Source: CAKMZU01 sp965248335 (GTDB taxonomy: Bacteria > Pseudomonadota > Gammaproteobacteria > Pseudomonadales > DT-91). Taken from it: a stretch of 64,000 nt of DNA. The notes below the pieces were generated by a model, which worked only from the letters and a program-made list of their open reading frames with translations, did no database searches and was not told where the DNA came from. The stretch spans positions 2,108,001 through 2,172,000 of the forward strand of contig CBDFIY010000003.1 of assembly GCA_965248335.1 (NCBI GenBank). Direction: 5' to 3'. Of this stretch, positions 17,038 to 27,731 are shown one piece after another; the first letter of the stretch is position 1, and every line of letters starts with the position of its first letter. Both the position numbers and the translations under genes were made by a program.

Positions 17038-17673
17038 ATGAAACTTGAATTATGGCGCAATTCAGCCGAACATAAGCACCCCGCCATGATGAACAGCACC
17101 CATAGAACAACAATGACAGATCTAGAAAAACAGCAAGCCATTATTTCGCAAACACGTTATTGGGTTGAGGTACTGATTGTTGCCCAGAATATCTGCCCAT
17201 TTGCCCGTAAAGAGGTACAGAGCAACAGTATTCGCTACGTGGCCAGTGAAACCCGCCACCCCAAAAGCACGCTGGAATCGTTGATCGATGAATGCCATCT
17301 ACTGGATGAAACAGCGTCTATTCAAACGACACTACTCATACTCCCAGAGGGCTACGAGGGGTTCTATGATTATCTGCAATTGCTGGATTTAGCCGAACAG
17401 CTGTTATTTGATCAAGGTTACGAAGGTGTTTACCAACTGGCATCCATGCACCCTGATTACTGCTTTGATGGCGTACAACAGGATGATGTCACCAATTATA
17501 CGAACCGGTCGCCCTACCCAATGCTCCACCTTATTCGTGAAGCGAGTATTGAGAAGGCGCTGACTCACTATAAAGAGCCCGCATCCATACCCGAACGCAA
17601 TATCGATTTTGCGCGCAAGAAAGGGAAAGACTTTTTTATTCATTTATTAGCTGAGTGTATGAATAAACGCTAA
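17038..17673 (+). CDS. DUF1415 family protein
   Basis: The conserved part starts near residue 26 (MTDLEKQQAI, then TRYWVEVLIVAQNICPFA) and runs to the end, with the family traits ILPEGYEGFYDYL, ASMHPDYCFDG and TNRSPYPMLHLIRE. The function of the family is not established. The start is uncertain: ATG 17038 gives 211 aa, while ATG 17113 gives 186 aa, closer to the usual family length. Neither has a strong ribosome-binding site. It is divergent from hdcA, with a miniature palindromic repeat downstream. Confidence 0.8.
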   Translation: MKLELWRNSAEHKHPAMMNSTHRTTMTDLEKQQAIISQTRYWVEVLIVAQNICPFARKEVQSNSIRYVASETRHPKSTLESLIDECHLLDETASIQTTLLILPEGYEGFYDYLQLLDLAEQLLFDQGYEGVYQLASMHPDYCFDGVQQDDVTNYTNRSPYPMLHLIREASIEKALTHYKEPASIPERNIDFARKKGKDFFIHLLAECMNKR

Positions 17674-17754
17674 GCAAAAGCTAATGATGCAGTTGATTTC
17701 TTCACCCGCCAAAAGGATAGGGAACGCGAATTTTACCGACAGAAGAAAGTGTTA

Positions 17755-17882
17755 TATACCCATCGGAATTAGAGACGCCAGAAGGCAGCAAGCGAGCGAA
17801 CCCCCGTGAGCTTACAGTCGGTAAGTGATTGTGCTGAGCAAGCACGGCCAACGCCCTTGCATCTTCAAGTGTGATGGATATA
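17755..17882. repeat. Miniature palindromic repeat, 128-bp full form
   Basis: Starts TATACCCATCGGAATTAGAG and ends CTTCAAGTGTGATGGATATA. The inner hairpin is present (CCCCCGTGAGCTTAC, then GTAAGTGATTG). It fills most of the gap between the DUF1415 gene and the convergent small secreted protein gene. Confidence 0.8.
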
Positions 17883-17902
17883 TTCCAATTAAATTGATGT
17901 CA

Positions 17903-18283
17903 TCACACATTACTTGTGTAAATCATTGGCACTGTCGTCTCCTCTTTATCAGCTTCCTTTTTAACCATATCATAAAGTTCTTGGGCTTTTTTTAGTTCAT
18001 TATTCAGATTATTAGAAAAAATATCTTTTTTATCCTCTTCATTTTCTTCATCTGACAGCATGCAGTTTTCAGGCATGCAGTTAAAGTGTTTTTTAAGCTT
18101 AGATTGAATTAAAGTTTTAGCTTCATAATTTTTTGAGCCCCCCTTCTTACCACTAACAATATTATTTATTCTTGATATTATGTCCCAGTAAAAATTTCCT
18201 TCAGCGCACGTTCTGGCTTCCAAACCATATAGATTAACGCTAAAGATCAATAGAAGAATAAGCCCGTACCTAACAAGTTTCAT
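17903..18283 (-). CDS. Small secreted protein, 126 aa
   Basis: ATG chosen because AAGGAG lies 9 bases upstream; a TTG two codons earlier is too close to it. Signal peptide: MKLVRYGLILLLIFSVNLYG. The mature part is helical and charged. It has Cys residues in ARTCAEG and FNCMPENC, and a segment SGKKGGSKNYEAKTLIQSKL. The layout (signal peptide, ISGK/VSGK-like turn, Lys-rich helix) resembles the product of 33927-34235. I do not recognise the family. A miniature repeat lies directly downstream and another short one upstream. Confidence 0.6.
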   Translation of the reverse strand: MKLVRYGLILLLIFSVNLYGLEARTCAEGNFYWDIISRINNIVSGKKGGSKNYEAKTLIQSKLKKHFNCMPENCMLSDEENEEDKKDIFSNNLNNELKKAQELYDMVKKEADKEETTVPMIYTSNV

Positions 18284-18345
18284 TATCAATGACTCCTTAT
18301 AACTTTCTGTATTTTTTGGCTAATTCGTATAGAAAAGGAAGTATA

Positions 18346-18374
18346 TATACCCATCTTCAAGGGTGATCGGTATA
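18346..18374. repeat. Minimal 29-bp form of the miniature palindromic repeat
   Basis: Only the two outer ends remain, fused: TATACCCATC, then TTCAAGGGTGATCGGTATA. It looks like a deletion derivative that kept both tips. Confidence 0.65.
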
Positions 18375-19650
18375 AATACCGGACGGCGACTTAACTCATC
18401 GCAAATATTCGTTTTAATGTTACCCAGAGCCTTTGACAGTATTACTAAACGTTAAATTCGAAACAAACAGATTAAAATCGCTGATACTTAATAAAAATAA
18501 TAACTTACTGTATGTTATGTCTCTATCTAAGAAAATTACCCCATTTTTATTCATCATGATGGTTTTTTCTGCGTGTAGTGTGGAAAAAAAATCAGACTAT
18601 ACGTCTATAGACAATGGCTCTGAAGGTGTAAAAAAAGTAGCTGAAAAGTTACCTCTTCAGCCTGTTGTGTCTCAGAATAAGATAAAAAAGATAGATATCG
18701 AGCTTTCTGATCATCTGCCGGCAGCCGATTTAAATGCGGGTAAAGCAATCAATGAAAAAAATGCCACTCAAAAGGATATAATGCCTGTAGATATTGACCC
18801 CGCCCCTCAAACTGTTCCTGAACCTGAACCTGAACCAGAGCCTGAGCCAAAAGTCATCATCACCCTATCAGGCACTGACAGAATTGAGATCAACGATGGC
18901 GACCATTTATCTTTTCAACCTACTGTCGAATATTCAGGAAAACACTCACAATTTTTCACGGTGACAGGCTTGCCAGCTTGGGCAACTATTGATTCAGCAA
19001 CAGGTTTGATCTCAGGTCTGTCAAACCAATCGGGTATCTTTGAGGGTATTGTTATAACGGTCTCAGATGGTGAAAATTCAGCTGCCACACCACCCTTTAC
19101 TCTTCAGGTTAACCCTCAATTACGTTTGACAGGTAATGTGTCTTCCAAGATAAAGCAAGGTGCGAACTTTCAGTTTCAGCCACTGGCTGAATACTCAGGT
19201 AATCAAACATTGCTATTTTCAGCAGAAAACCTTCCTAGTTGGGCCACAATTAATTCCAAAACTGGCCTAATTAAAGGGAATGCAGAGTTGGCTCGTACTT
19301 TTGATAACATTCGAGTTCATGTCACTGATGGCGACGTCAGTGACATGCTTACCCCTTTTTCTATTGTCGTGGAAGCGAATCAACCACCGACTATATCTGG
19401 AGAGCTCCCATCTCATGCACGTGTGGGGGTGCCCTACTCGTTTACACCTATTGTTTCTGACGCTGAAGATGACCAACTGTCATTTACTGGTAGAAATTTT
19501 CCACCTTGGTTAAGTGTCGATACGCTAACAGGGGAAGTGACTGGAATACCTACATCAACAGGTTCTTTTAGAGAAGTCTCTCTCTCGGTAACAGATGGCT
19601 TTAATGTAACATCAACATACTTTACAAGTTTAGCTGTTGCTGATAATTCC

Positions 19651-21565
19651 CACGGCGAATCTACGCTAACTCATGGTCGCCATTGAATTCTTAGTCATTT
19701 TCAAATAATCAAACACGCTTCTTACATTTAACATTAATTTTTTCATCATTTCGGGTATGGTTTCTGTACTTTTTCGGCTTTTAAGTAGACCAATAGCAAA
19801 GCGTCGTAGACGGGTTATATTTTCAGGGCCAAACAGGGTACGAATCTGACTACGATCCTCATCGTAATTCCAGTCGATCATATAATGACAGCTTTCTATA
19901 GACCAATGCCCTCTATTATCTTCAAGCACTCGCTCCGCATTAGCATCTTCCTTTGGTATGCTAGTAACACCATAAACAATCTCATGGCTTTTCTTGCCCG
20001 TTTTCTTCTCAACACTTTCACGCTCAATCATAAAAACCTGACGAACATACGGAAAATCAAGATAGTCATTTAGCTCTGTTGTGGTCCATATTTTTCGCGT
20101 TTCTATCCGGCCATGCTCTCCTTTACCCGTTTTAATATAATCTGCTTCTTTCTTTATATTTTTGAAATGTAATTTAATATCTCCTAGAAGATTTTTTTGA
20201 TTACCTTTTACAGTTAAATGATAATTTGCTTCGCGCTTACCTACAATGTAAGTAGCAAATTCTCTTTGTGTAAGTAGTGCATCTGCAGTGATTGTTTTCC
20301 CTTTAATGTTGATGCTGTCCAGCATTGGTGCAGCTACTTTTATTTCATTTGTTTGTTTTTCTTCATCGCTACCATCCACTGCCAAGACACCTACTTTTTT
20401 TGAGTGTAACAACGCCCACTTTTATGACCAATAGCGCTCATTATATGTGTCTGAAAACCTTTTTCATTAATGGCTCCGCACATTGTTTTCCCATCAATCG
20501 CAAGGCTTTCGTCGATGGATGCATATTGTTCGTTCCACGCATTCAGAGCCTGATCAAGTTGCTCTGGTTTAATATTAATTAGTGCGTTTCGAATAACCGT
20601 CCGGCTTGGAACCTCATAGATGCCATTGCGTTTTCTACATTTAAAGCGGCTACGCGCTTTTTGCCCTAGTGACTGAACCCAGATGGAAATATCTTTATAT
20701 CCAATCATGCCACAAAGAACTGCCGCTACAGATAAAGATAATATGTTAGGCATTTTATGTTTTTTTCCTTGTGCTCTGCGGCTATCATCAACACCCTTAA
20801 ACGCGTCATACAAAGATAGCATTTGATCTGCAGTGAGTTTCATTCTTCTTATTTTTCCTGTTTGATAGTGTTCGTCGATAAGGGGGCTGGAAAGTATGGT
20901 TTTTGCATTATTCTGCAAGGGTTGAAGAAAAATTAATTTCTGGGATTCTGACTGTTTGCTGTAATGATTTCTTGTCCGGCTATAGCCTTTGGTTTTGCCA
21001 ACAAGCACCCAATTTGATGCGCGGTAGATCGTGCCGTGGTAGCGTTCTGGATCAACAAAAGTTTCGAGTAATAACAAAGGGTAAGAAAAGCGTTCAATCC
21101 AATCTTTTTGAATTCTTCGTCGGCATAAGGAAAGGATTTGTGATGCTCGGTTTTTAGCGTGGCAGCCAGGCAATATCAGAAAACGTGAATTATTGGCTAT
21201 TAAATTTAGCCTGTCGTATTGATGCCTATAGCTCCAGCCAATCCACTGATCCCTGTCTGCGCACTTCAGTGCAGCTGCAGAAAAACTGAGCAATGCGACA
21301 GGCTGATCATCAATTATGGCGAAATACCAGATTGTATTACCAATTTTCCGTAGTGCCCCAAGGTAGTGATGAGCTTGCATGAGGTCTTGAAATAGCTGCT
21401 CTTCCGCTGCATCTACGGGTCTAACCTTTAATCGGGAGTGCCGCAAGCCACTTCTCATTTGTCTGTTTGAGGTATGGCATTTTACAGAACAAATTGCTTT
21501 TGTCCAGTTGATAGGGTTATGTTTTTGTTTTTACAAGGAAAATTAACTAGGGAAAATTCGCCGTG
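19651..21565. mobile_element. ISAs1-type insertion sequence with DUF4338 transposase (1915 bp)
   Basis: Ends are CACGGCGAATCTACGC on the left and, inverted, CACGGCGAATTTTCCC on the right. It is flanked by the 9-bp duplication GATAATTCC (19642-19650 and 21566-21574). It interrupts the Ig-repeat lipoprotein gene between codons and carries a two-frame transposase on the minus strand. Confidence 0.9.
19666..21458 (-). CDS. ISAs1-family transposase with N-terminal DUF4338, two frames
   Basis: The first frame (20391-21458) has an N-terminal DUF4338 domain of about 200 residues, as in DruA-like proteins (QAHHYLGALRKIGNTIWY, NSRFLILPG, SYPLLLLETFVD). The ISAs1 N-terminal and first catalytic regions follow (DDSRRAQGKKHKMPNIL, LAIDGKTMCGA). 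The second frame (19666-20412) supplies the rest (ADALLTQREFA, GNQKNLLGDI, RGHWSIESCHYMIDWNYDED). The frames meet at an A7 run (20395-20401 on the plus strand), read CAA AAA AAG TAG. This contains the in-phase heptamer A AAA AAG, known for -1 frameshifting. Slipping there joins the two frames without loss. A plain mutation is the alternative. Confidence 0.85.
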
Positions 21566-22181
21566 GATAATTCCCCACCTACGTTGACAGGGGAATCACC
21601 GCTAAGTATAGGTGTTGATGAAGAATACAATTTCTTACCTATAGCAAATGATAGCGACAGTAGCACACTGAGTTTTGCTATTCAAAATAAGCCTGACTGG
21701 ATGGTCTTTGATCATCAAACTGGGCGTTTAAATGGCATACCTAGAGAGAGTGATGTCGCTGTGTATCAAGATATTGTTATTTCTGTCTCCGATGAAGTCA
21801 CACATGTGAATTTCCCTGCTTTTTCAATTACCGTCAACACACCTACAGCGAGTAACCCATATCATGCAGTAAGAGGTGAGCTTTACCAATATTTGCCGGA
21901 TTATGGCAGTCTAAAAGGAAAATCGGGTGTTAACTTTCAGATTAAAAATAAACCGTTCTGGCTTAACCTCGATCATCAAACAGGCGAATTATCAGGCATT
22001 GCTGAATACTCACCTTCCTTTGGAAGGTACCTTGATAAGCGTGCATTTCACAATATTACTGTTACTGCCTCATTGGGGGAAACGCATGTAGAAATCACGC
22101 CATTTCCGATTGTTGTGGTTGAAGATACATTTAAACACGAAAATAAAATATTGAATGTAGGCACACACTTTAACGGTTCTA
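21566..22181 (+). pseudogene. Second piece of the Ig-repeat lipoprotein gene
   Basis: Coding piece between the ISAs1-type and IS630 insertions. It encodes two further Ig-like repeats (SIGVDEEYNFLPIANDSD, WMVFDHQTGRLNGIP, FWLNLDHQTGELSGI). Read alone it could start at GTG 21563, but it has no signal peptide of its own. Joined to the first piece it continues ADNS to PPTLTGE in frame. Confidence 0.85.
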
Positions 22182-23392
22182 GTACATCATTTCACAGCAA
22201 TTGTCCGGCAACGAATGTTTAACTTTGCAGTCAAATAAACTTTTTAAGTGTTTTATGACAGCAAAGTACAAAATCTCATTATCAGCCCCTGAAAAAGGTT
22301 ATTTACAAAGTTTATTAAAAAATAAGGGGGCCGCACAACACAAAAAGCAGCATGCACAAATTCTTATTGCGGCTGATGAAGGTGGGCCGAAATTAAGTGA
22401 AGAGGCTATAGCAAAAGTATGCGGTATATCTACACGAACTGTGCAAAGAACCCGTAAACGCTGCGTCGAAGAAGGTCTTGAAATAGCAGTAGAAAGTAAA
22501 TTCAGTCACCATGGAAGAACAAAAGCTCTTGACGGCGAGCAACATGCACAGCTGATTGCATTAGTTTGTTCAGATTGCCCAGAAGGCCGAAGCCGTTGGA
22601 CATTGAACCTACTTGCAGACAAGCTGGTTGAGCTGAAGATAACAGACAAAGTTTCAGCGTCAACTATCTGCCGTGAGTTAAAAAAAACGAACTGAAACCA
22701 TGGCAGAAAAAAGAGTGGTGTATTCCTGCGTCAAAAAATGCTGCTTTCATTTGCGCAATGGAAAACGTCCTTGAAGTTTATAAGCTGCCTCATGATCCAT
22801 GTATTCCGCTGGTCTGCATGGATGAAAGCTCTAAGCAGCATATCATAGAAACAAGGGAACCTATTCCCATGACGCCAGGCCAGCCAGAAAAGTTTGACAC
22901 GGAATATGAAAGAAATGGTGTTAGCTCGCTGTTTTTGTTTTTTGCACCGCTTGAAGGGTGGCGAGAGATTTCAGTTACTGATACACGCACAGCGGTTGAT
23001 TGGGCGCATCAAATTAAATGGCTTGTAGACGAAGTCTATCCAAACGCTAAGAAAATACGTCTGGTTATGGATAATTTGAATACACATACTCCAGCATCAT
23101 TATATAAGGCATTTGAGCCAGCTGAAGCGCTTAGAATTGCTAATAAGTTAGAGATTCATTACACACCCAAACACGGCAGCTGGTTAAATATGGCAGAAAT
23201 TGAATTCAGTGTTTTAAGTCGTCAATGCCTTAATCGAAGAATTCCTGATCAGGAGACTTTAGCTCATGAAATTTACGCTTGGGTGAATGCGCGAAACCAG
23301 CAAAAAGCCAAAATGGATTGGCGATTTACTACGGAAGATGCGCGGGTAAAACTCAAAAAACTTTACCCGACTATCCCTGTGAAATGATGTAC
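22182..23392. mobile_element. IS630-family insertion sequence (1211 bp)
   Basis: Terminal inverted repeats GTACATCATTTCACAG at the left and the complement at the right, flanked by TA on both sides (22180-22181 and 23393-23394). This is the TA duplication expected for IS630. It is inserted in the Ig-repeat lipoprotein gene. Excision leaves a seamless frame (NGSS, then FPADLS). Confidence 0.9.
22255..23387 (+). CDS. IS630-family transposase, two frames joined at an A8 run
   Basis: The first frame (ATG 22255 to 22695) encodes the helix-turn-helix part (ISTRTVQRTRKRCVEEGL). The second encodes the DDE part with Asp in CMDESSKQ, Asp in VMDNLNTHTP and Glu in GSWLNMAEIEFS. The frames meet at TTA AAA AAA AC (22678-22688). 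The in-phase heptamer A AAA AAA allows a -1 slip that restores LKKNELKPWQKKEW. Known: some IS630 members use such frameshifting. The ATG at 22255 starts the conserved part; a TTG at 22201 is upstream in frame. Confidence 0.85.
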
Positions 23393-23802
23393 TAGCTTTC
23401 CAGCAGACCTCAGCGCAATGAAAACTTCTGCGGATAGAATGAAACAATGGTTTCAATTAACTTCAAAAGGTATACATCATTTAGATATGGATTTTCTCAT
23501 TTTAGATGATATTTCACTGACCTCAGAGCAAGCGAGAGCATGGAGTGAAACCGCCACTTTTTTAACTAAAGCACAGGAAAAATTAGGTCAAAGCCCATGG
23601 AGCGACATCTGTGATTTAGAGGTTGCTAAAATAAAATCTCAAGAAATTTTTGAGGCTGAAATTGACCATTATCGAAACCATTATGGTTATAAAATAGAGG
23701 CGCTTGATTTTGGCTTTGCCGAAAGCGGTAAGAAAAAGAACCCATGTTACCCTGTTTCGGCGGGAGGGGTTATTCTTTATTATGTAGACATCCCTCTCAC
23801 CA

Positions 23803-25070
23803 CAGGGCCTCCTAGCACTTTTTGATCAGTGCATAAATTGACCGGAGAAAAGCATTTTCTCTCTGTATTTATCATTAATTGCACACCCCATAACTCGATG
23901 TTTCATCCCCTTTTTGCTTTGATCATTAAGTGTTAACAAATTCATACAGTGACGCTTTATTGTAGCAATATTGAGCCCAGCGGAATGAAGCTGGCAGTCA
24001 TCTTCTTTAAAAGTAACATCTAACCGCCAATGCAGTTTATTTTCTATTTCCCAGTGTCCCCTAATGGCTTTCGCCGCATGCTTTGCATCAGGAGAGCGTG
24101 AGCTAATATACCAGGAAACTTCTTTAGACTCCCCTTTATTTGAAGACCGATGCCGCTCAACACGCACAGCCGAACTCAAGCCGCTCCAAGGTTTAGCCTT
24201 ATCTACCCAGTCTGTTAATTCAAAGTGCTGATATTTCCTTATCTCTAATCGACCATGCCCTTTATTCGCCTCCTCAAAATATGAGGTCTTATTTTCTTCA
24301 TAACCATCACGTTCAAGCTTGTGATGAAAAGCTTGGATTTCTTCCAGCAACCCCTGCTGATTACCTTTCAGTTGCAGAAAATAGTCAGCTTCTTTTTCAA
24401 TAATCTTTTTTGCGATTTCTTTTTGGCATCCCATCGCATCAATGGTAATAGTGGCATTTTTTACCTCAATTCTGTCGATAAGCTTCGGCAAAGTTTTGAT
24501 TTCATTTTTCTTTCCTTCTGATTCGAGGGCACACAGCGTCAGGCCTCGGCTTTGAGACCATGCACTAATAACATGGATGGCTTCTCGACCATTGTGCCTT
24601 GTTCCTCGCATCGTTTTGCCGTCTAATGAAATAACATCTCCTGTAGATTCACCCTGCAAACTTGAAACGAATGTCGTAAACCCTTCAATCAAATCTCTTG
24701 GTCTTATGCATGCAAGTAAAAACCGTAATGTTTCTGCACAGGGAGCAGATTCGATATCTGTATGCTTCTGCAGCCAGTCAAGCTTCATAGCTGCAAAATT
24801 AGACATGCTGTTAGGGCTATCATAACCACTTATTATTGATGAAAAAACGATTAGAAGGAGGCTTTCAAGGCTGTGTTTTTGATTGATGCCTTGTCGCGGA
24901 TCTCTTATTGAGGCTGTACATGCAGATATATTCATGGTGTTTGGATGGCAGAAAACTATCTTTGACAATAGGTATGAGAAATTGACTATTTTAATATTGA
25001 ATTTTTCAAGGACTTCGTATTATATGACAGCTTAAACTTTGTACTGATCAAAAAGTGCTAGGAAGCCCTG
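23803..25070. mobile_element. ISAs1-family insertion sequence, copy 1 (1268 bp)
   Basis: Ends CAGGGCCTCCTAGCACTT and, inverted, CAGGGCTTCCTAGCACTT. Flanked by the 10-bp duplication CCTCTCACCA (23793-23802 and 25071-25080). It is the third insertion in the Ig-repeat lipoprotein gene. Two more copies are at 40237-42755 and 55938-57205. Confidence 0.92.
23826..24968 (-). CDS. ISAs1-family transposase, copy 1
   Basis: An intact single frame of 380 codons starting at TTG; an internal ATG (MNISACT) is 11 codons later. Typical ISAs1 features: DPRQGINQKHSLESLLL, VISLDGKTMRGTRH (first Asp), TITIDAMGCQKEIA (second Asp), LKGNQQGLL and RGHWEIENKLHWRLDVTF (Glu). Nearly identical to the copies at 41589 and 56040, so the family was recently active. 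Confidence 0.92.
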   Translation of the reverse strand: MSKIVFCHPNTMNISACTASIRDPRQGINQKHSLESLLLIVFSSIISGYDSPNSMSNFAAMKLDWLQKHTDIESAPCAETLRFLLACIRPRDLIEGFTTFVSSLQGESTGDVISLDGKTMRGTRHNGREAIHVISAWSQSRGLTLCALESEGKKNEIKTLPKLIDRIEVKNATITIDAMGCQKEIAKKIIEKEADYFLQLKGNQQGLLEEIQAFHHKLERDGYEENKTSYFEEANKGHGRLEIRKYQHFELTDWVDKAKPWSGLSSAVRVERHRSSNKGESKEVSWYISSRSPDAKHAAKAIRGHWEIENKLHWRLDVTFKEDDCQLHSAGLNIATIKRHCMNLLTLNDQSKKGMKHRVMGCAINDKYREKMLFSGQFMH

Positions 25071-25975
25071 CCTCTCACCATAGATTTAGAGGAATATGAT
25101 TCGGTCCTGTTTACTATTTTCGATAAGGATATGCATGCTGGTGGCTATCAAACTGGGGGAGATGATAGATTTACCTATGGAGGAGAAAAATCACCGTACA
25201 TGAATTATATAGTGTCCGGTGTAACACCCTATGGTGCATCACAGTCTATGCTAATAAGTGAGTTTGGTGGATTAAACATGTGGCCTAAAACACAAGGAAG
25301 TTTTTATGATCCAAGTATAGCGCCTTTAACAAAATACGACCGTCAAACGGCGCATGAAATTATACATAGCTTAGGCGTTGGTACGCATGATTGTGGCTTT
25401 AGCCACAGTGGGCAATCTAATTATTTGGTTGATATTGAAAACACTTTAGAAACAGCCAACTTCTATAGCACCTTCGGGTATGGGGATAGCTTTAGCGTAT
25501 TAGGTAATTCGGCTTATGCTTTAGGAGTATCGCCGGTTACTGCCGAATTTTTAGGTTGGCTAACACCACTAACAACGCACAGAATTACTGAATCAGAAAC
25601 CCAAATAAAGCTGCAAGATTTTTATTCTGACGAGGGTAAGGTTATGGCGAAAATCAAGCTCTCAGGTGGCTGGTTATATGCAAGCTATCACTCAGGTAAA
25701 AACTACGACGCATCACTAAATGACACTTGGCTTATCGACAATACGAAAGGTCTGCTACTCCGGTTTAGTAATGATAGAGATCCAGATGGTTATCGTCCAC
25801 TTACAACCTCCATGTTATTAGATGCAAATAACGACTTAAACGACTTTAGGTTTGCCTTATTGCCAGGCGAACATTTTGAATTATTTGATGTTGTTTTAGA
25901 AAATGTCCAGCTTTTAGGTGGTGAGATCAGTTTTGATGTTCGTTATGTAGACTGATACATTCAATTTCCTGTCGG

Positions 25976-27621
25976 CCCCCTGTGTCAGGATACTTGTCGC
26001 CTCTAAAATTTTAATTAGAGGCATAAAAAATGAGAAAATCGTTTACCCATTCGTTTAAGATACAGGCAATAGAAAAGGCATTGAGCCGACAAGAAGGTAT
26101 GAGCATCAAGGATGTGGCTGAAAACTTAGGTATTGGCCATTCGACGTTACAAAAATGGATTAGACAGGCTAAAGAGCAACGGCTTAATCAACCATTAGAT
26201 GGTGGGGTAATGACCATGGTTAAAGAAAAAAGGCCCCAAGATTGGAGCGCTGAAGAACGTTTGAATATGGTCATTGCCTGCGGATCTTTGAGCGACGAAG
26301 GCATCAGCCAGCTTTGCCGAGAAAAAGGAATATATCCACATCACATCAAGCAATGGAGAGGTGATTTCATCAAGAATAAATCCACTTCTACTGCCTCAAA
26401 AAGCCAAAACGAGAACAAGCAATTTAAAAATGACATTAAATTGCTAAAGAAAGAGTTAAACCGTAAAGATAGGGCTTTAGCTGAAACAGCTGCGCTGCTA
26501 GTGCTTCAAAAAAAAGTCAACGAAATTTGGGGAAGCGACGAGGCCAGCTAATAGTGAAACAAGAGCGTGATGATATTATCCACTTGGTTAGCGAGGCTCG
26601 TTCCAATGGTGCCAGGCAAAGGCAGGCTTGCGATATTATAGGCATCACACCAAAAACATTACAGCGCTGGGCGCGACCAGAAGGTGATGAAGATGGTCGT
26701 TTGTCAGCCAAACATAGCCCTTATAATAAGCTTAGTGAGCTCGAGAGACAGCGTATTATTCAGGTTTGTAACCAACCTGAATATGCAAATTTATCACCGA
26801 GCGTTATCGTGCCAATGCTTGCAGATAAAGGTGTGTACATTGCATCTGAATCCACTATTTACCGTGTTTTAAAAGCACATAAACAAGACAGGCACCGGCT
26901 GAAAAGTAAGCCTGCCAGAGTCATAACGAAACCTGAATCGTTGACTGCCACAGGCCCGAATCAGATTTATAGTTGGGATATTACTTATTTACCAACAACG
27001 GTAAAAGGCTTGTTTTATTACCTGTATCTTGTCATGGATGTTTATAGTCGAAAGATTGTTGGCTGGCAGGTATATGAGCAAGAAAGCAGTGCATTGGCTG
27101 CAGATTTAATGACAGATATTTGCTTACGTGAAGGAATTAAACGCAATCAGGTGATCTTACATTCAGATAATGGCAGCCCGATGAAAGGCGCAACAATGCT
27201 AGCGACACTGCAAGAGCTAGGAGTTGTTCCGTCGTTCAGCAGGCCTTCCGTTAGTAATGATAACCCTTATTCTGAGTCGTTATCGGCCAGAATACCCAGA
27301 AAAAGCCTTTGAGGGTTTAGATGCATCACGAAAATGGGTGGATGGGTTTGTTGACTGGTATAACCATGAACACAAACACAGCAGCATAAAATATGTCACC
27401 CCTGTAGAGCGTCATATGAAGCAAGATAAGATTATCTTAATCAACCGTAACGCGGTTTATCTGAAGGCGAAAATGGCGCACCCAGAGCGATGGAGTGGCG
27501 ACATTAGAAACTGGGATCACATTGATGAGGTTTATTTAAACCCAGGGAAATCTAAAAGTGATAGGGAAGTAAATCAGGCGGCATAAAAGTAAACTTTAGG
27601 CGACAAGTATGTTGAAATCTA
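25976..27621. mobile_element. Defective IS3-family insertion sequence, copy 1 (1646 bp)
   Basis: Shares both ends with the intact copy at 46397-48059: left CCCCCTGTGTCAGGATACTT, right GACAAGTATGTTGAAATCTA. It is exactly 17 bp shorter because of an internal deletion. Flanks are CGG on the left and CCG on the right, so there is no target duplication. The right side abuts an IS91 remnant, suggesting a past recombination or deletion at this copy. Confidence 0.85.
26030..27586 (+). pseudogene. IS3-family transposase OrfA plus broken OrfB
   Basis: OrfA (26030-26551, 173 aa) has a helix-turn-helix (SIKDVAENLGIGHSTLQKWI) and a second one near residue 95. OrfB continues in the -1 frame after CAA AAA AAA G (A8 at 26508-26515). 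It has the integrase core (YSWDITYLPT, VILHSDNGSP) but breaks after DNPYSESL. There 17 bp present in the other copy are missing, near 27281, so the final DDE Glu region is out of frame (27300-27586). Confidence 0.88.
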
Positions 27622-27731
27622 CCGCCTTATCATGCAGCATATTTTACCTAAAGGGTTTAGACGCAGCCGTGATTATGGCTTCTTGCACGGCAATGCCAAG
27701 CGATGGCTTATGTTGATCCAATGGGTATTAA

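Larger units (their letters stand above)
18517..25955 (+). pseudogene. Lipoprotein with Ig-like repeats and HExxH peptidase domain, split by three insertion sequences
   Basis: Four coding pieces (18517-19650, 21575-22181, 23395-23802, 25081-25955) join in frame once the three IS and one copy of each target duplication are removed. They give one 1007-aa protein. N-terminus: signal with lipobox VFSAC (Cys20), then an EP-rich linker (PEPEPEPEPEP). About five tandem Ig-like domains of dystroglycan/cadherin type follow, marked by LPAWATIDSATGLISG and similar repeats. The C-terminal domain contains HEIIHSLGVGTHD, an HExxHxxGxxxH zinc motif of metzincin-like type. Known: such repeats mediate adhesion. 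Inferred: a surface adhesin-protease, now inactive. ATG 18517 is chosen over upstream starts because it opens the signal peptide. Boundaries fit exact duplications of 9, 2 and 10 bp. Confidence 0.88.

Noticed and set aside
22182..23392. The IS630 as the driver of the miniature palindromic repeats, since both may use TA targets.
   Set aside because: IS630 ends (GTACATCATTTCACAG) share nothing with the repeat ends (TATACCCATCGG). The driver, if any, is not in this window.
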